64,000 nucleotides of DNA from NCBI RefSeq assembly GCF_900115635.1, contig NZ_FOXE01000007.1, positions 1-64,000 on the forward strand, in the 5' to 3' direction. The notes beneath the pieces are model-generated. The model ran no database searches, was not told where the DNA came from, and worked only from the letters and a program-made list of their open reading frames with translations. Positions 53,200-61,801 of this stretch are shown piece by piece; within the stretch, counting starts at the first letter, position 1; the number at the start of each line of letters is the position of its first letter. This stretch comes from Oscillibacter sp. PC13 (GTDB lineage: Bacteria > Bacillota > Clostridia > Oscillospirales > Oscillospiraceae). The translations under genes were made by a program, and so were the position numbers.

Positions 53200-53721
53200 T
53201 TATAAGTTTTCAACTAAAAGTGTCTTGGGATTGATAGCGATGATGGGCTTTCCTTGCTTTTTGGCATATTTCACGGTATTACCGGTTCCGCTCGGTCTGC
53301 CATCCCATACGGCGATAATATAGTCTGCCTGATCCACCATATAACGATTGCGCTTTTGCATACAATCCGCTGTGTAATGGTTTTGGATGAGCGTTTCTTT
53401 GTCGCACTTGCTTGCTATGTCAAAATAGCGTTCTCTCTGCTGCACTGTCCAATTCACTGCTTGAGTTTCACATGGGATAGCACTCTCAAGAGTAATGCCA
53501 GGATAAGTTGTCTTCAAATCGAGTACAATTTCCGCAGCATACATATCCACGCCGAGTGCCATGCCGGTGATAAAGTGTGACACGCCCTCTTTTTCGATGA
53601 GCTTGGTAATCTCTTCTCTGAGCTTTCCTTTCAGAGTAATGCACCGCTCATCAGCTTCATTGAAGCCAAAAGGAAGGCTTTGCGGTCTGTGACCGGTAAA
53701 TGCGCATATCTTATTTTTCAT
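53200..53721 (-). CDS. SLOG-family protein (DUF1273/YpsA-like)
   Basis: 173 residues with the Rossmann-like SLOG pattern: CAFTGHRPQSLPFGFNE at the start, FITGMALGVDMYAAEIV, and IAVWDGRPSGTGNTVKYAKK near the end. SLOG domains bind nucleotides or nucleotide-derived signals and are frequent in mobile elements and defence loci. The gene is alone between two terminators. Its ligand is unknown. Confidence 0.8.
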   Translation of the reverse strand: MKNKICAFTGHRPQSLPFGFNEADERCITLKGKLREEITKLIEKEGVSHFITGMALGVDMYAAEIVLDLKTTYPGITLESAIPCETQAVNWTVQQRERYFDIASKCDKETLIQNHYTADCMQKRNRYMVDQADYIIAVWDGRPSGTGNTVKYAKKQGKPIIAINPKTLLVENL

Positions 53722-53863
53722 TGAAAGTACCTCTGTATATGTATTAAAGAATTGAACTATGGTTCTAATACATAGTATAGCACATAAAAAAAGAAGAAAT
53801 GTGTCGAAAGATGTGAAATAAAGAAAAACTGCGCAAAAAATTTGCGCAGCCTTCGGAAGACAA

Positions 53864-54211
53864 TCATTTGTCGTTTTCTTTTTCCTGTTTGACCATCAGC
53901 TCAACCATTTGCAAAATACGCTTCTGGGCTTCCGGCGATAATGCAGCAAGTTCTTTTGACAGAGCTGTTGCCTGATAGCTTGTTGTATGGGTAAGCACAT
54001 CACAGAAAATAGCATCTGCCGAAACTTCAAGAGCATTCATTATCAGGATCAGCTTCTCACAACGAGGAAAGGACGCACCTCTTTCTACGGTGGAAATGTA
54101 GTTGGTTGTGAGTCCGGTTTTCTCTGCGAACTGCTCCTGTGTAAGTCCTAAACGCTCCCGGCATTGCTTTATGCGCTTTCCTATTCGGGGATCAATCATG
54201 TCTGATACCAT
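53864..54211 (-). CDS. XRE-family regulator
   Basis: 115 residues with an HTH at ~8-65 (ERLGLTQEQFAEKTGLTTNY, then ISTVERGASFPRCEKLI) and a helical, charged C-terminus (SPEAQKRILQMVELMVKQEK). Start at 54211 has GAAGGGC upstream; 54199 is an alternative. The divergent region upstream carries repeats likely to be its operators. It may govern itself and the transfer operon to the right. Confidence 0.8.
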   Translation of the reverse strand: MVSDMIDPRIGKRIKQCRERLGLTQEQFAEKTGLTTNYISTVERGASFPRCEKLILIMNALEVSADAIFCDVLTHTTSYQATALSKELAALSPEAQKRILQMVELMVKQEKENDK

Positions 54212-54237
54212 GCCCTTCTATAATGCTCACCATAATT

Positions 54238-54300
54238 ATATGGATTAACGACATACATATACAGAAACGCTAATATCGTATATATGGATTAACGATATAG
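54238..54300. promoter_or_regulatory. Operator-like repeats upstream of the XRE gene
   Basis: ATATGGATTAACGA occurs twice (from ~54238 and ~54282) and TATCGT/ACGATA arms surround the second copy. Such spaced half-sites are typical of XRE auto-regulation. Confidence 0.55.
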
Positions 54301-54330
54301 TTTTGATAATATTTTTTCCGAAAAGCAAAA

Positions 54331-54375
54331 AAGAGCCTCAGCCGACACCCACAACGGGCATCGACTGAGGCTCTT
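54331..54375. terminator. Terminator at the left end of the transfer operon
   Basis: AAGAGCCTCAG pairs with CTGAGGCTCTT with inner paired bases, A-rich on its left side. It would stop the leftward transcript that comes from beyond 64000. Confidence 0.75.
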
Positions 54376-54502
54376 CATGCTTTATTGGGGATTCAACTTA
54401 GTGCCTGAAATCGACACTTATTCGCGCAGTAACGAGGAAAGACTGCCACATGGGAAAACAATAGTGCTGCTTCTTCGCGCGGCTCTGAGAGCGGAAAATC
54501 CG

Positions 54503-54700
54503 TCATTTTCGACCTTTATCCTGACAGTAAACCGCGTCCTCAGACCGCTTCGAGAAATAACGGGGACAGGCTACAACTTCGGTGCGGAAGCTCTGCTTGC
54601 AATCATGGATGCAGCGGCGGCACTGGTCATTATATTTTCGCCTTCCATCTGTGTCTAAGAAGAATGCCCACTCATCCTTCCATTTCTGGCTGCGGCTCAT
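54503..54700 (-). CDS. Cys-rich 65-aa protein, last gene of the transfer operon
   Basis: From MSRSQKWKDEWAFFLDTDGR, with CRRCIHDCK and later VACPRYFSK; five Cys suggest a zinc-binding fold. Its ATG overlaps the stop of the ArdA-fusion gene (ATGA), which supports real translation. Similar small proteins end transfer operons in Tn1549-like elements. Function unknown. Confidence 0.6.
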   Translation of the reverse strand: MSRSQKWKDEWAFFLDTDGRRKYNDQCRRCIHDCKQSFRTEVVACPRYFSKRSEDAVYCQDKGRK

Positions 54701-56454
54701 AATTCCAGATCCCCCTTGCGCTCCTTGTGCGGCACGGGTTTGTCCCTTGTAGGCTCGGACTTCGATGCTTTGAGCCTGTCCATGATGGAGGACTTTTCAC
54801 ATTTCTCAGCGGACTTGTCCTCCTTAGGACCGTTGTTGATAATCCCATCAATCATGCCGTAGTCATCCTCCATAGACATCTCAGCAGCTTTCAGCGGATT
54901 TTCCCGTTCCAGAGCGGCAATCCACTCAACCTTTTCAACGCCGAAAATACCGCCCTGAGCTGCGTGTGCCTTGAGTTCGCTGGCATCCATGACCATGCCC
55001 TCCGTGTTATCGCCGTAAAGACGATAGACGGTGCAGGACTGCATAACCTTTGCCGCAGCTTCCTCTCTCATCGGCAGCATACCACCCCACGAATAACCAT
55101 ACTCCTTCATCTCGTCAACAGAGATGCTGTCATCCGGCATCCGATCAACTGGCATGACCTCCTGACGAAGCAGATCAACGGTATGCTCGTCAAAGCCGTC
55201 ATAGACATCGGAGATCGCCAGCTTGCCGTAGTTATCGACGATAATGCAAGCAGCTTCATCACCATAGGTGTCATGCTCCATGAGCCAGAAGGTATGACCG
55301 TCAACCTCCTTGTGATCAATCGCGTGCCAAGTCCCGATATGACCGGACACTGCCAGACCAGAGGTGTCTGCGTTGACCTCAAAATCCTTCTGTTCCGCTG
55401 CCTGATGCTCCTGCTGCTCTTCGGAAATCATGGGAATAGCAACAATCCTGTCTCCGAGCTTTGCGAACTGCTCAGGCGTTTTGAAGTGATCGGTAAACTT
55501 CTGCATCAGTTCCGGAGAAAGAGAGCCGAAGCTGTCCTCCGTCAGCCCGCTAACCATAAAGGTTCCGGCAACGATGTCATAGATGTCTCCGTCATCATCC
55601 CGGAGAGCGCGGTTCAGCGGAAGTCCTTCGAGCTTTGCTTCCTCGTTGCATACAATAGCAACCGGCTCTTCAAAGGGATAGACCGCTTCAATGTAGCCGC
55701 CAACCTCATGCTGCAAGGACTCAAGACCGGAGTCAATCTCCTTTGCATACGGCTCTTTTCCCGGCTCAACAATCAGAACGGTTATGGTACTGTCATGATC
55801 CTGCTCTTCTCCGGAACCGGTAATCCGGTACTCATCGGGAATATCCTCCCGTGTTCCGTCAAAGTAGTGATTCCAGCCGTCTCCGGTATTGCGGATGTAG
55901 CCTTCGTCGGTGAATTTGCCGCTCTCATCCATTGCAATGTCGCGTCCGAAACGCTCATAGTCAATGTAGTTGGCAAGAGGTCCGAGTTCCTTTTCGGAGT
56001 AAATACCGGCATCGTGAGCATAGTAGTAGCCGAGATCCGATTCGTCGTGAATATCGGGGATAAAGTCGTAGCAGTCCAGATTGTAGGTCAGGTTGATAAG
56101 ATCGTCGATGTCATTGACCTCATCGCAGCCGCTCTCTACGATGGCAACGAACTTTTCCTGCTCCCATTTGTCCATCTCGTCGATACGGGACGCGAGATAA
56201 TTGAGCTTATCGAGGCTTTCATACTCACCGAGCATATCATAAACACCGTGTACCGGGCATTCGTAGTCGGTGATAAACCATTCCTCATAAACCTGACCGA
56301 ACTCATCCTTTGAGCCGATCCCGATACGCTCAAAGACCTTCTGCATTTCCTCTTCGGTAGTCGGGAACTTCACCCATTCACCGACAAGTACACCTTCGTT
56401 GTACTTACCGAGGTTCGTAACAAATGCTTCAAAGTTTCCATCTAAAACGGGCAT
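54697..56454 (-). CDS. ArdA antirestriction - DUF3846 - YodL/DUF4316 fusion protein
   Basis: 585 residues, strongly acidic. Residues ~1-200 read as ArdA, a DNA mimic that blocks type I restriction enzymes (NLGKYNEGVLVGEWVKFP, then LGPLANYIDYERFGRDIA). Residues ~222-335 match DUF3846 (TITVLIVEPGKEPYAKEI to VAGTFMVSG). A conserved segment GHIGTWHAIDHKEVDGHTFW follows at ~372. YodL is at ~474-520 (CTVYRLYGDNTEGMVMDASE). A DUF4316-like basic tail ends the protein. AGGAG suits the ATG at 56454 best. The fusion probably protects the incoming element from restriction. Confidence 0.8.
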   Translation of the reverse strand: MPVLDGNFEAFVTNLGKYNEGVLVGEWVKFPTTEEEMQKVFERIGIGSKDEFGQVYEEWFITDYECPVHGVYDMLGEYESLDKLNYLASRIDEMDKWEQEKFVAIVESGCDEVNDIDDLINLTYNLDCYDFIPDIHDESDLGYYYAHDAGIYSEKELGPLANYIDYERFGRDIAMDESGKFTDEGYIRNTGDGWNHYFDGTREDIPDEYRITGSGEEQDHDSTITVLIVEPGKEPYAKEIDSGLESLQHEVGGYIEAVYPFEEPVAIVCNEEAKLEGLPLNRALRDDDGDIYDIVAGTFMVSGLTEDSFGSLSPELMQKFTDHFKTPEQFAKLGDRIVAIPMISEEQQEHQAAEQKDFEVNADTSGLAVSGHIGTWHAIDHKEVDGHTFWLMEHDTYGDEAACIIVDNYGKLAISDVYDGFDEHTVDLLRQEVMPVDRMPDDSISVDEMKEYGYSWGGMLPMREEAAAKVMQSCTVYRLYGDNTEGMVMDASELKAHAAQGGIFGVEKVEWIAALERENPLKAAEMSMEDDYGMIDGIINNGPKEDKSAEKCEKSSIMDRLKASKSEPTRDKPVPHKERKGDLEL

Positions 56455-56467
56455 AGGCATACTCCTT

Positions 56468-56680
56468 TCAATCATCCATCATGCTGTCCGGCGCGATATA
56501 CTGCGCATCGAACTCGGCATCCGTGATATTTTCGAGTTTCCGAACTGTCTTGCAAATCAGCTCGGCAATGCCGCTGTCCAGCTCCTTGCTGGGCAGCTTT
56601 TTCATTTCAGAGATGAGCTTGCTGCGGCTGGAAGTGTCGAAGCAGCACATCAAATTGGTTTCTTCCACGGTGAAAATCAT
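56468..56680 (-). CDS. Transposon-transfer assisting protein-like (TTRAP)
   Basis: 70 residues starting MIFTVEETNLMCCFDTSSRS, the pattern of the TTRAP family found in conjugative transposons, and ending with an acidic helix (NITDAEFDAQYIAPDS). The stop of the upstream 405-aa gene overlaps its start. The molecular role is unknown. Confidence 0.7.
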   Translation of the reverse strand: MIFTVEETNLMCCFDTSSRSKLISEMKKLPSKELDSGIAELICKTVRKLENITDAEFDAQYIAPDSMMDD

Positions 56681-57912
56681 AATTCCATATCCTTTCCCTT
56701 AATTTTTTGCGGTCTGTCCTTTGATTTAGGCTGCTCTTTTTGCGTCGTTTTCAGCTTGTCTCGGATGGAAATGCGCTCGGAAGCCTTCTTCGGAATCGTA
56801 TCGTAAATAGTAATCCCGGCATCCTCTACGAAGCTGCGCACATAGGCTATGCTTTCTGTGAATGGAACTGCGTTCGTTCCATCGGAAAGATTGATGAGAC
56901 GGACTTCATCCGCCGCATAGTCAACGGCATCAATTTTGCACTTCGTGCTGTCTACCATGAGAGTTGCGCCTATGGGAATATAATCCGCGCCCTTGAGTTC
57001 CTTGAAGATTTCTCCGCTCTTGATGAGAAGGACATCCTCGCCCGTTTTCCATAGTTTGTGAGAACCGGCTACCCACTCAGCTTCGCGGAAACCGGTGACG
57101 GGAATGTTTGGCTTCCCGTGTACCTTTTTCTCAAGCAGTTTTGCTCCGAGAAGCGGGGCTGCTTTTCTGGCATCTTCACCGTAAAGCTCAAAGTAACCGT
57201 TCTGTGCAAAGCAAACCATCGCGTCGGGATGCTTCTGTTTAATTGCTACATATTTCCGCAGCTCTGCAACCGGAAGCGGAGCAAGCATTTCTGCTTTCTT
57301 GCCATGCTGTACGGCAAGTTGATGAATATGCTCGTCTATATCTCCGCTTTTTGCATGATAGCTTGTTTTGAAACGCTCCCGGCTCAGGATCATTTGCAGC
57401 TCTCGTTCGCCTTCGGGGAGAAAGGCAACAGATTTCAAATTGCCGTGATCCTTCTGCATAGCTGCTGCATCACGGCGGTAGGACGAAAACGGGAGATAAT
57501 AGGTGTTTTGATCCTCAAAGGTGACTGCAACCTTGTCCACAGAAACGGTTAGCTGCTTCATACGATCCACATGAGCGGCATAATCAAGCTCAATGAGGTT
57601 TCCGTGAATTATTCCATCCTTGACTTCCGTGATTTCAACCGCATAAGCGAGAATGGGGTCACTTGTCTGATCACGATAGAACTCCCATGTTTTGTTTTCA
57701 TAGGTGTCTTCGATATAGACCTCCCGTTCTCTCAGAATGTGTGTCCCATTGGGGCGGGACATCCAGAGCAAGTGCTTGTCCTCGGCACTTTCCGATGCCG
57801 CCATATCACGAAGCAGCTTTGCATCCAGTTCAAAGTCTTCCTTGTAATGCTTTGTGTGAAGCTCCATGATTTGCCGCATTGCACTGATCAGATCAATATT
57901 TTCATATTTCAT
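56677..57912 (-). CDS. Conserved element protein with a MutS-I-like segment
   Basis: 411 residues from MKYENIDLISAMRQIMELHT. Residues ~1-200 are unrecognised, with a beta-rich part (HILREREVYIEDTYENKTWE). At ~210-270 the sequence YVAIKQKHPDAMVCFAQNGY, then FELYGEDARKAAPLLGAKLL, closely follows the MutS N-terminal mismatch-binding domain, where a Phe-x-Glu motif inserts at mismatches; here the corresponding stretch is GYFELYGEDA. The C-terminal ~40 residues are basic. GGAG lies 8 nt before the ATG at 57912. It may bind DNA during transfer. Confidence 0.6.
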   Translation of the reverse strand: MKYENIDLISAMRQIMELHTKHYKEDFELDAKLLRDMAASESAEDKHLLWMSRPNGTHILREREVYIEDTYENKTWEFYRDQTSDPILAYAVEITEVKDGIIHGNLIELDYAAHVDRMKQLTVSVDKVAVTFEDQNTYYLPFSSYRRDAAAMQKDHGNLKSVAFLPEGERELQMILSRERFKTSYHAKSGDIDEHIHQLAVQHGKKAEMLAPLPVAELRKYVAIKQKHPDAMVCFAQNGYFELYGEDARKAAPLLGAKLLEKKVHGKPNIPVTGFREAEWVAGSHKLWKTGEDVLLIKSGEIFKELKGADYIPIGATLMVDSTKCKIDAVDYAADEVRLINLSDGTNAVPFTESIAYVRSFVEDAGITIYDTIPKKASERISIRDKLKTTQKEQPKSKDRPQKIKGKDMEL

Positions 57913-57917
57913 AGGCA

Positions 57918-59720
57918 TCACTCCAATCCCATATCATGCTTTTTTTCCTTGACCGGAGCTTTGCGTTCCGGCTGGGCTTTGGCAGCAGACTTGAGCTGTT
58001 CCCGGATAGACGGCTTTTCCGGTTTTGCTTCCTGCGCTTTTTCCTGCTTGATATACTCAAGAGTAGGCGTCAGCTCCCGGTAGCAGCCCTGCGTTTTCCT
58101 TGAAGAATACCGGCGATGAATGGCAAACATCGGCTCACCGTTCTGTATAACCGTGTTGCCGTCGATCTTGATTTTGTGTTGAGCCATGATTTTTTGAGAC
58201 TGCGCGGAGACTTTTACAGTTGACATCATCCCGTCGTTGGAATAGGCGATTCGAGCCTTGAGTGTGTCCATGACGGCATCTCTGATCTTCCTTTCGTCGG
58301 GAGTAAGCCGTGGTTTTGAGGCAGCATTCTTTTCGAGAGTCGGTGTGGTGCCAGCTTCAATCTGCTCCTGAGATTTATCCGGCAGCAAATCCTTGAATTG
58401 GTTGATAAAGAGATTGACTAAGCCCGGATGCACCTGACTGACAATAAAGGCATCGCTGTTTTCCTCGCAGACGGAAATCGTTTCTGCCCAATCCTTGTTT
58501 TCTGCGTGATACCGCCCGTCGTGAAGATTGTGCTGCACCGTATTTGCCAATACATACTGAACGCGCTCTTCGGGAAACTGCTCAAGCACTGTCTCAACGG
58601 CAACTCTTGTGGAGAGCCTGTAATCGACATAGTTCTCGCTGATCGCAGCTTCAATTGCCTCCTTGCAAGCCATATTCGCGTCACGGGAGGTGCGGTAGGC
58701 ATCCAGCTCACCGGCTTCATAAGCGTAGTTTGCGGTCTCCCGATAGACGGGAACATCGTGATACACCGGCTTTGCTTCGACTTCTACCTCTACGGTCTGC
58801 TCCTGCGCTTTCTCTGCAAGCAGCACCTTGAGCTTGCCGTCAATGCTTTCGATCATCTCAGCCGCAGTGCTTCGGATCGTTTCCAAAGAGCCTTTTAACT
58901 CCTTGGTTTCCTTATCGGATGACCAACCGGCAATGTAGCCGAAGGAGTAATCCGAGGTTTCAATGCCATATCTCTGGCAAACAGTATAAGCAACACTTTC
59001 GGCTTCCACTTCCTTTGTGTGCCTGTCCTTCCGGTCTTCGGGTGCAGCCTTCTCATCGGGATTGATCGCATGGAGCTTTGCGTGAGCAATCTCGTGAATC
59101 GCCGTTTTGATTGTCTGGATTTCACTCATGCCTTTCTGAATGGCAATGCGGCGGTCTTCCAGATGGTAGTAGCCCTTCGCACCACCGGAAATATCTTCAA
59201 AAGCAATGGGGACGGGAGATATTTGTGTGAGAGCTTCAAAAAAGGCAGCGTAGTTCTCTACGCTGCCGGTCAGCTCATCCACAACAATATCAGGAAGCTC
59301 TTTGCCATCGGTCTGAGAAACATCAAAAACGCTGACCACCTTGAAGGCGGGACGCATCACTTCAACCGTCTCCGTGACGGGCTTGCCGTCTGCGTCCAGA
59401 ATGGGCTTCTGTGTCTGCGGATCTATCTTCTCCATCTCCATTGTTGCCTTATAGGGTGCGGGAGCAAGGATTTTGATTCCTTTCTCGCCTTTCAGGACAT
59501 GACGGGCAAAATTGCGCTGCCACGAGGTATATCCGGCAATAAGGGTAGCATCCGGTTTCTGCATGGCAATGAGAAGTGTGTTGTTGAACGAGTAATTGTA
59601 AAACTTGGACATCGTGCGAAGGTATTCCTTGAAACGCTCGGATTCAAAGAGTTCCTTGATGCCCTGTTCCAGCTTATCTGTGATTTCACGGACTTGCTGG
59701 GCATTCTTGTTTTCAGCCAT
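57918..59720 (-). CDS. ArdC-like ssDNA-binding / metallopeptidase / DUF3849 protein
   Basis: 600 residues. Residues ~1-140 are an ArdC N-terminal ssDNA-binding domain (FYNYSFNNTLLIAMQKPDAT, GYTSWQRNFARHVLKGEKGI). A zinc metallopeptidase region has HEIAH at 209-213 and ESVAYTVCQRYGI. DUF3849 at ~335-425 (ETANYAYEAGELDAYRTSRD) and a basic tail (KPSIREQLKSAAKAQPERK) follow. ArdC proteins protect transferred single-stranded DNA from restriction and nucleases. The gene lies 11 nt downstream of topB and overlaps the region before the 411-aa gene. Confidence 0.8.
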   Translation of the reverse strand: MAENKNAQQVREITDKLEQGIKELFESERFKEYLRTMSKFYNYSFNNTLLIAMQKPDATLIAGYTSWQRNFARHVLKGEKGIKILAPAPYKATMEMEKIDPQTQKPILDADGKPVTETVEVMRPAFKVVSVFDVSQTDGKELPDIVVDELTGSVENYAAFFEALTQISPVPIAFEDISGGAKGYYHLEDRRIAIQKGMSEIQTIKTAIHEIAHAKLHAINPDEKAAPEDRKDRHTKEVEAESVAYTVCQRYGIETSDYSFGYIAGWSSDKETKELKGSLETIRSTAAEMIESIDGKLKVLLAEKAQEQTVEVEVEAKPVYHDVPVYRETANYAYEAGELDAYRTSRDANMACKEAIEAAISENYVDYRLSTRVAVETVLEQFPEERVQYVLANTVQHNLHDGRYHAENKDWAETISVCEENSDAFIVSQVHPGLVNLFINQFKDLLPDKSQEQIEAGTTPTLEKNAASKPRLTPDERKIRDAVMDTLKARIAYSNDGMMSTVKVSAQSQKIMAQHKIKIDGNTVIQNGEPMFAIHRRYSSRKTQGCYRELTPTLEYIKQEKAQEAKPEKPSIREQLKSAAKAQPERKAPVKEKKHDMGLE

Positions 59721-59731
59721 TTCAGACCTCC

Positions 59732-61801
59732 TTATTTTTCAAACTCCATCTTGAAGCTGATATATTTGCCGCCGGTATCATCCAGCTTGATGATTGCGTC
59801 GTAGAGCTGAGGCTTTTTCGGGGTATAAAGCCCGGTCACTCGACACCAGCCCTTGTCAAGCAGCTCCTTTGCAATCTTCTTCGTCAGCTTCTTTTTCTTT
59901 GAGGCAAAGAACTTATTGTCCTCCCACATACAGAAGGAACATCCCTTGCCGGAACAGTAATAGTTGCCCTTGCCGACATAGACCGGAGATCCGCAGCGAG
60001 GGCATTTGCCGATGACCTCTTTCCCGGATTCAAAGCGATTTGCCTCGGCATCCGAGAGAAAGGGGTAGGTTTTCACGAGATCACCGGTCATCTGAACGAT
60101 ACCCTTGAGGAAAGTGTCCGCATCCGCATTGCCGCGCTCAATCTCCATCAGGGTGTTTTCCCATTCAGCAGTCATCGTGGGTGAAGTGATCTGCTCAGGC
60201 AGGACGCAGATGAGATTGTTGCCGTCCTTCGTAGGTACGAGGGATTTGCCCTTGCGCTCGATGAAACCGGATTTCACCAGCTTTTCAATGATACCGGCAC
60301 GAGTGGCGGGAGTACCAAGCCCTTTCTTTTCGGTATCGTCATCGAACGCTTCATTTCCGGCAGTCTCCATAGCGGACAGTAAGGTATCCTCGGTGTACTG
60401 CTTCGGAGGCGTTGTGTAATGCTCGGTGACGCTGGAAAAGACCGTGCTGAGGATATCATTCTCACTGACCGCAGGAAGCATATTCTCAGGTTCTTCCTTG
60501 TCCTTTGTTATGAGAGCTGCTTTGAAACGCTGCTCCACAGTCTTCCAGCCTTCCTGAACAACCGTCTTGCCCTTGCTCTTGAACTCGTAGCCTTCGCAGG
60601 AGAGCGTAATCTGCGTTTCATCGTAGATGTGCTTCTCACCGGTAGCAGCCAGCAAACGCATCCCCACAAGGCTCAGAATCTTTTGCTCAGACTGCGGCAG
60701 CTCGTAGATGTCCTGCTTCTCAAGCTGGACGGTAGGGAGAATGGCATGGTGGTCAGTGACCTTCGCATTGTTGGTGATTCTCTCGATGTTGGGATCAAGC
60801 CAGATGCCGTCGAAAACAGGCAGCTTTCGGCAAATAATGTCGATAACCGAACGGGCTGTGCCTCCCATATCATCTGTGATGAATTGGCTGTCGGTACGGG
60901 GATAGGTCAGGAGCTTCTTTTCGTAGAGGGACTGCACAAGATCAAGCGTCTGCTGTGCCGTGAAGCCGTAATAGCGGTTTGCTTCACGCTGTAAGGTGGT
61001 CAGATCGTAGAGCTTGGGAGGATTGACCGTCTTCGTTTCCTTGCGGACAGAAGAAACGACGGCTTGTTTTTTATCACAAGCCGCCGCAATAGTCTTTGCC
61101 TCATCTTCGGTTTTGATTTTCTCCATATCGGCGGTCAGACTGCCGCTCGACACATGGATATTAAAGTATTTCTCCTTCTTGAAAGTGGAGATTTTCCCGT
61201 CGCGCTCTACAAGCATTGCCAGTGTAGGGGTCTGAACGCGCCCAACCACCAGCTTCCGATTGTATAGTGTACTGAACAGCCTCGTTCCGTTGATACCGAC
61301 AATCCAGTCTGCCTTTGAACGGCTGAGAGCAGCTTCATAGAGCCGGTCATACTCGCTGCTGTCATGCAGATGACGGAAGCCCTCGCGGATGGCAGCATCC
61401 TCAAGAGAGCTGATCCAGAGACGCTTGAACGGCTTCTTGCATCCGGCTTTGTTGTAGACAAGACGGAAAATCAGCTCACCCTCGCGTCCTGCATCAGTGG
61501 CACAGACAAGCTCGGTGACGCGCTTGTCCCTCATGAGATCACGCAGCACCTTGAACTGCTGCGCTTTATCCTTCGGAACTTCAAAAAGCCATTCCTCCGG
61601 CACGATGGGCAGATCATCGTATCTCCACTTGGCATAGCGTTCATCGTAGGAGCTTGCATCCGCAAGCCCCACGAGATGACCGACACACCATGAGACGATG
61701 TAGTTGTTTCCTTCGAGATAGCCGTCCTTGCGAGAGACTGCGCCCAACACCTTCGCAATAGACTGGGCTACACTCGGCTTTTCAGCGATGACTAAAATCA
61801 A
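59732..61801 (-). CDS. topB: DNA topoisomerase III (element-encoded)
   Basis: 689 residues. The TOPRIM start is MILVIAEKPSVAQSIAKVLG, with DAGREGE as the metal-binding motif. The catalytic tyrosine is in LLTYPRTDSQF near residue 300. A C-terminal zinc ribbon (CPRCGSPVYVGKGNYYCSG) completes it. It starts with TTG overlapping the previous stop, typical for this gene in Tn1549-like elements. It decatenates DNA during transfer replication. Confidence 0.93.
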   Translation of the reverse strand: MILVIAEKPSVAQSIAKVLGAVSRKDGYLEGNNYIVSWCVGHLVGLADASSYDERYAKWRYDDLPIVPEEWLFEVPKDKAQQFKVLRDLMRDKRVTELVCATDAGREGELIFRLVYNKAGCKKPFKRLWISSLEDAAIREGFRHLHDSSEYDRLYEAALSRSKADWIVGINGTRLFSTLYNRKLVVGRVQTPTLAMLVERDGKISTFKKEKYFNIHVSSGSLTADMEKIKTEDEAKTIAAACDKKQAVVSSVRKETKTVNPPKLYDLTTLQREANRYYGFTAQQTLDLVQSLYEKKLLTYPRTDSQFITDDMGGTARSVIDIICRKLPVFDGIWLDPNIERITNNAKVTDHHAILPTVQLEKQDIYELPQSEQKILSLVGMRLLAATGEKHIYDETQITLSCEGYEFKSKGKTVVQEGWKTVEQRFKAALITKDKEEPENMLPAVSENDILSTVFSSVTEHYTTPPKQYTEDTLLSAMETAGNEAFDDDTEKKGLGTPATRAGIIEKLVKSGFIERKGKSLVPTKDGNNLICVLPEQITSPTMTAEWENTLMEIERGNADADTFLKGIVQMTGDLVKTYPFLSDAEANRFESGKEVIGKCPRCGSPVYVGKGNYYCSGKGCSFCMWEDNKFFASKKKKLTKKIAKELLDKGWCRVTGLYTPKKPQLYDAIIKLDDTGGKYISFKMEFEK

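Noticed and set aside
54727-56313. Long open frame (528 codons) antisense to the ArdA fusion
   Set aside because: The opposite strand has a coherent ArdA-DUF3846-YodL protein in an overlapping operon; this frame shows no domain.
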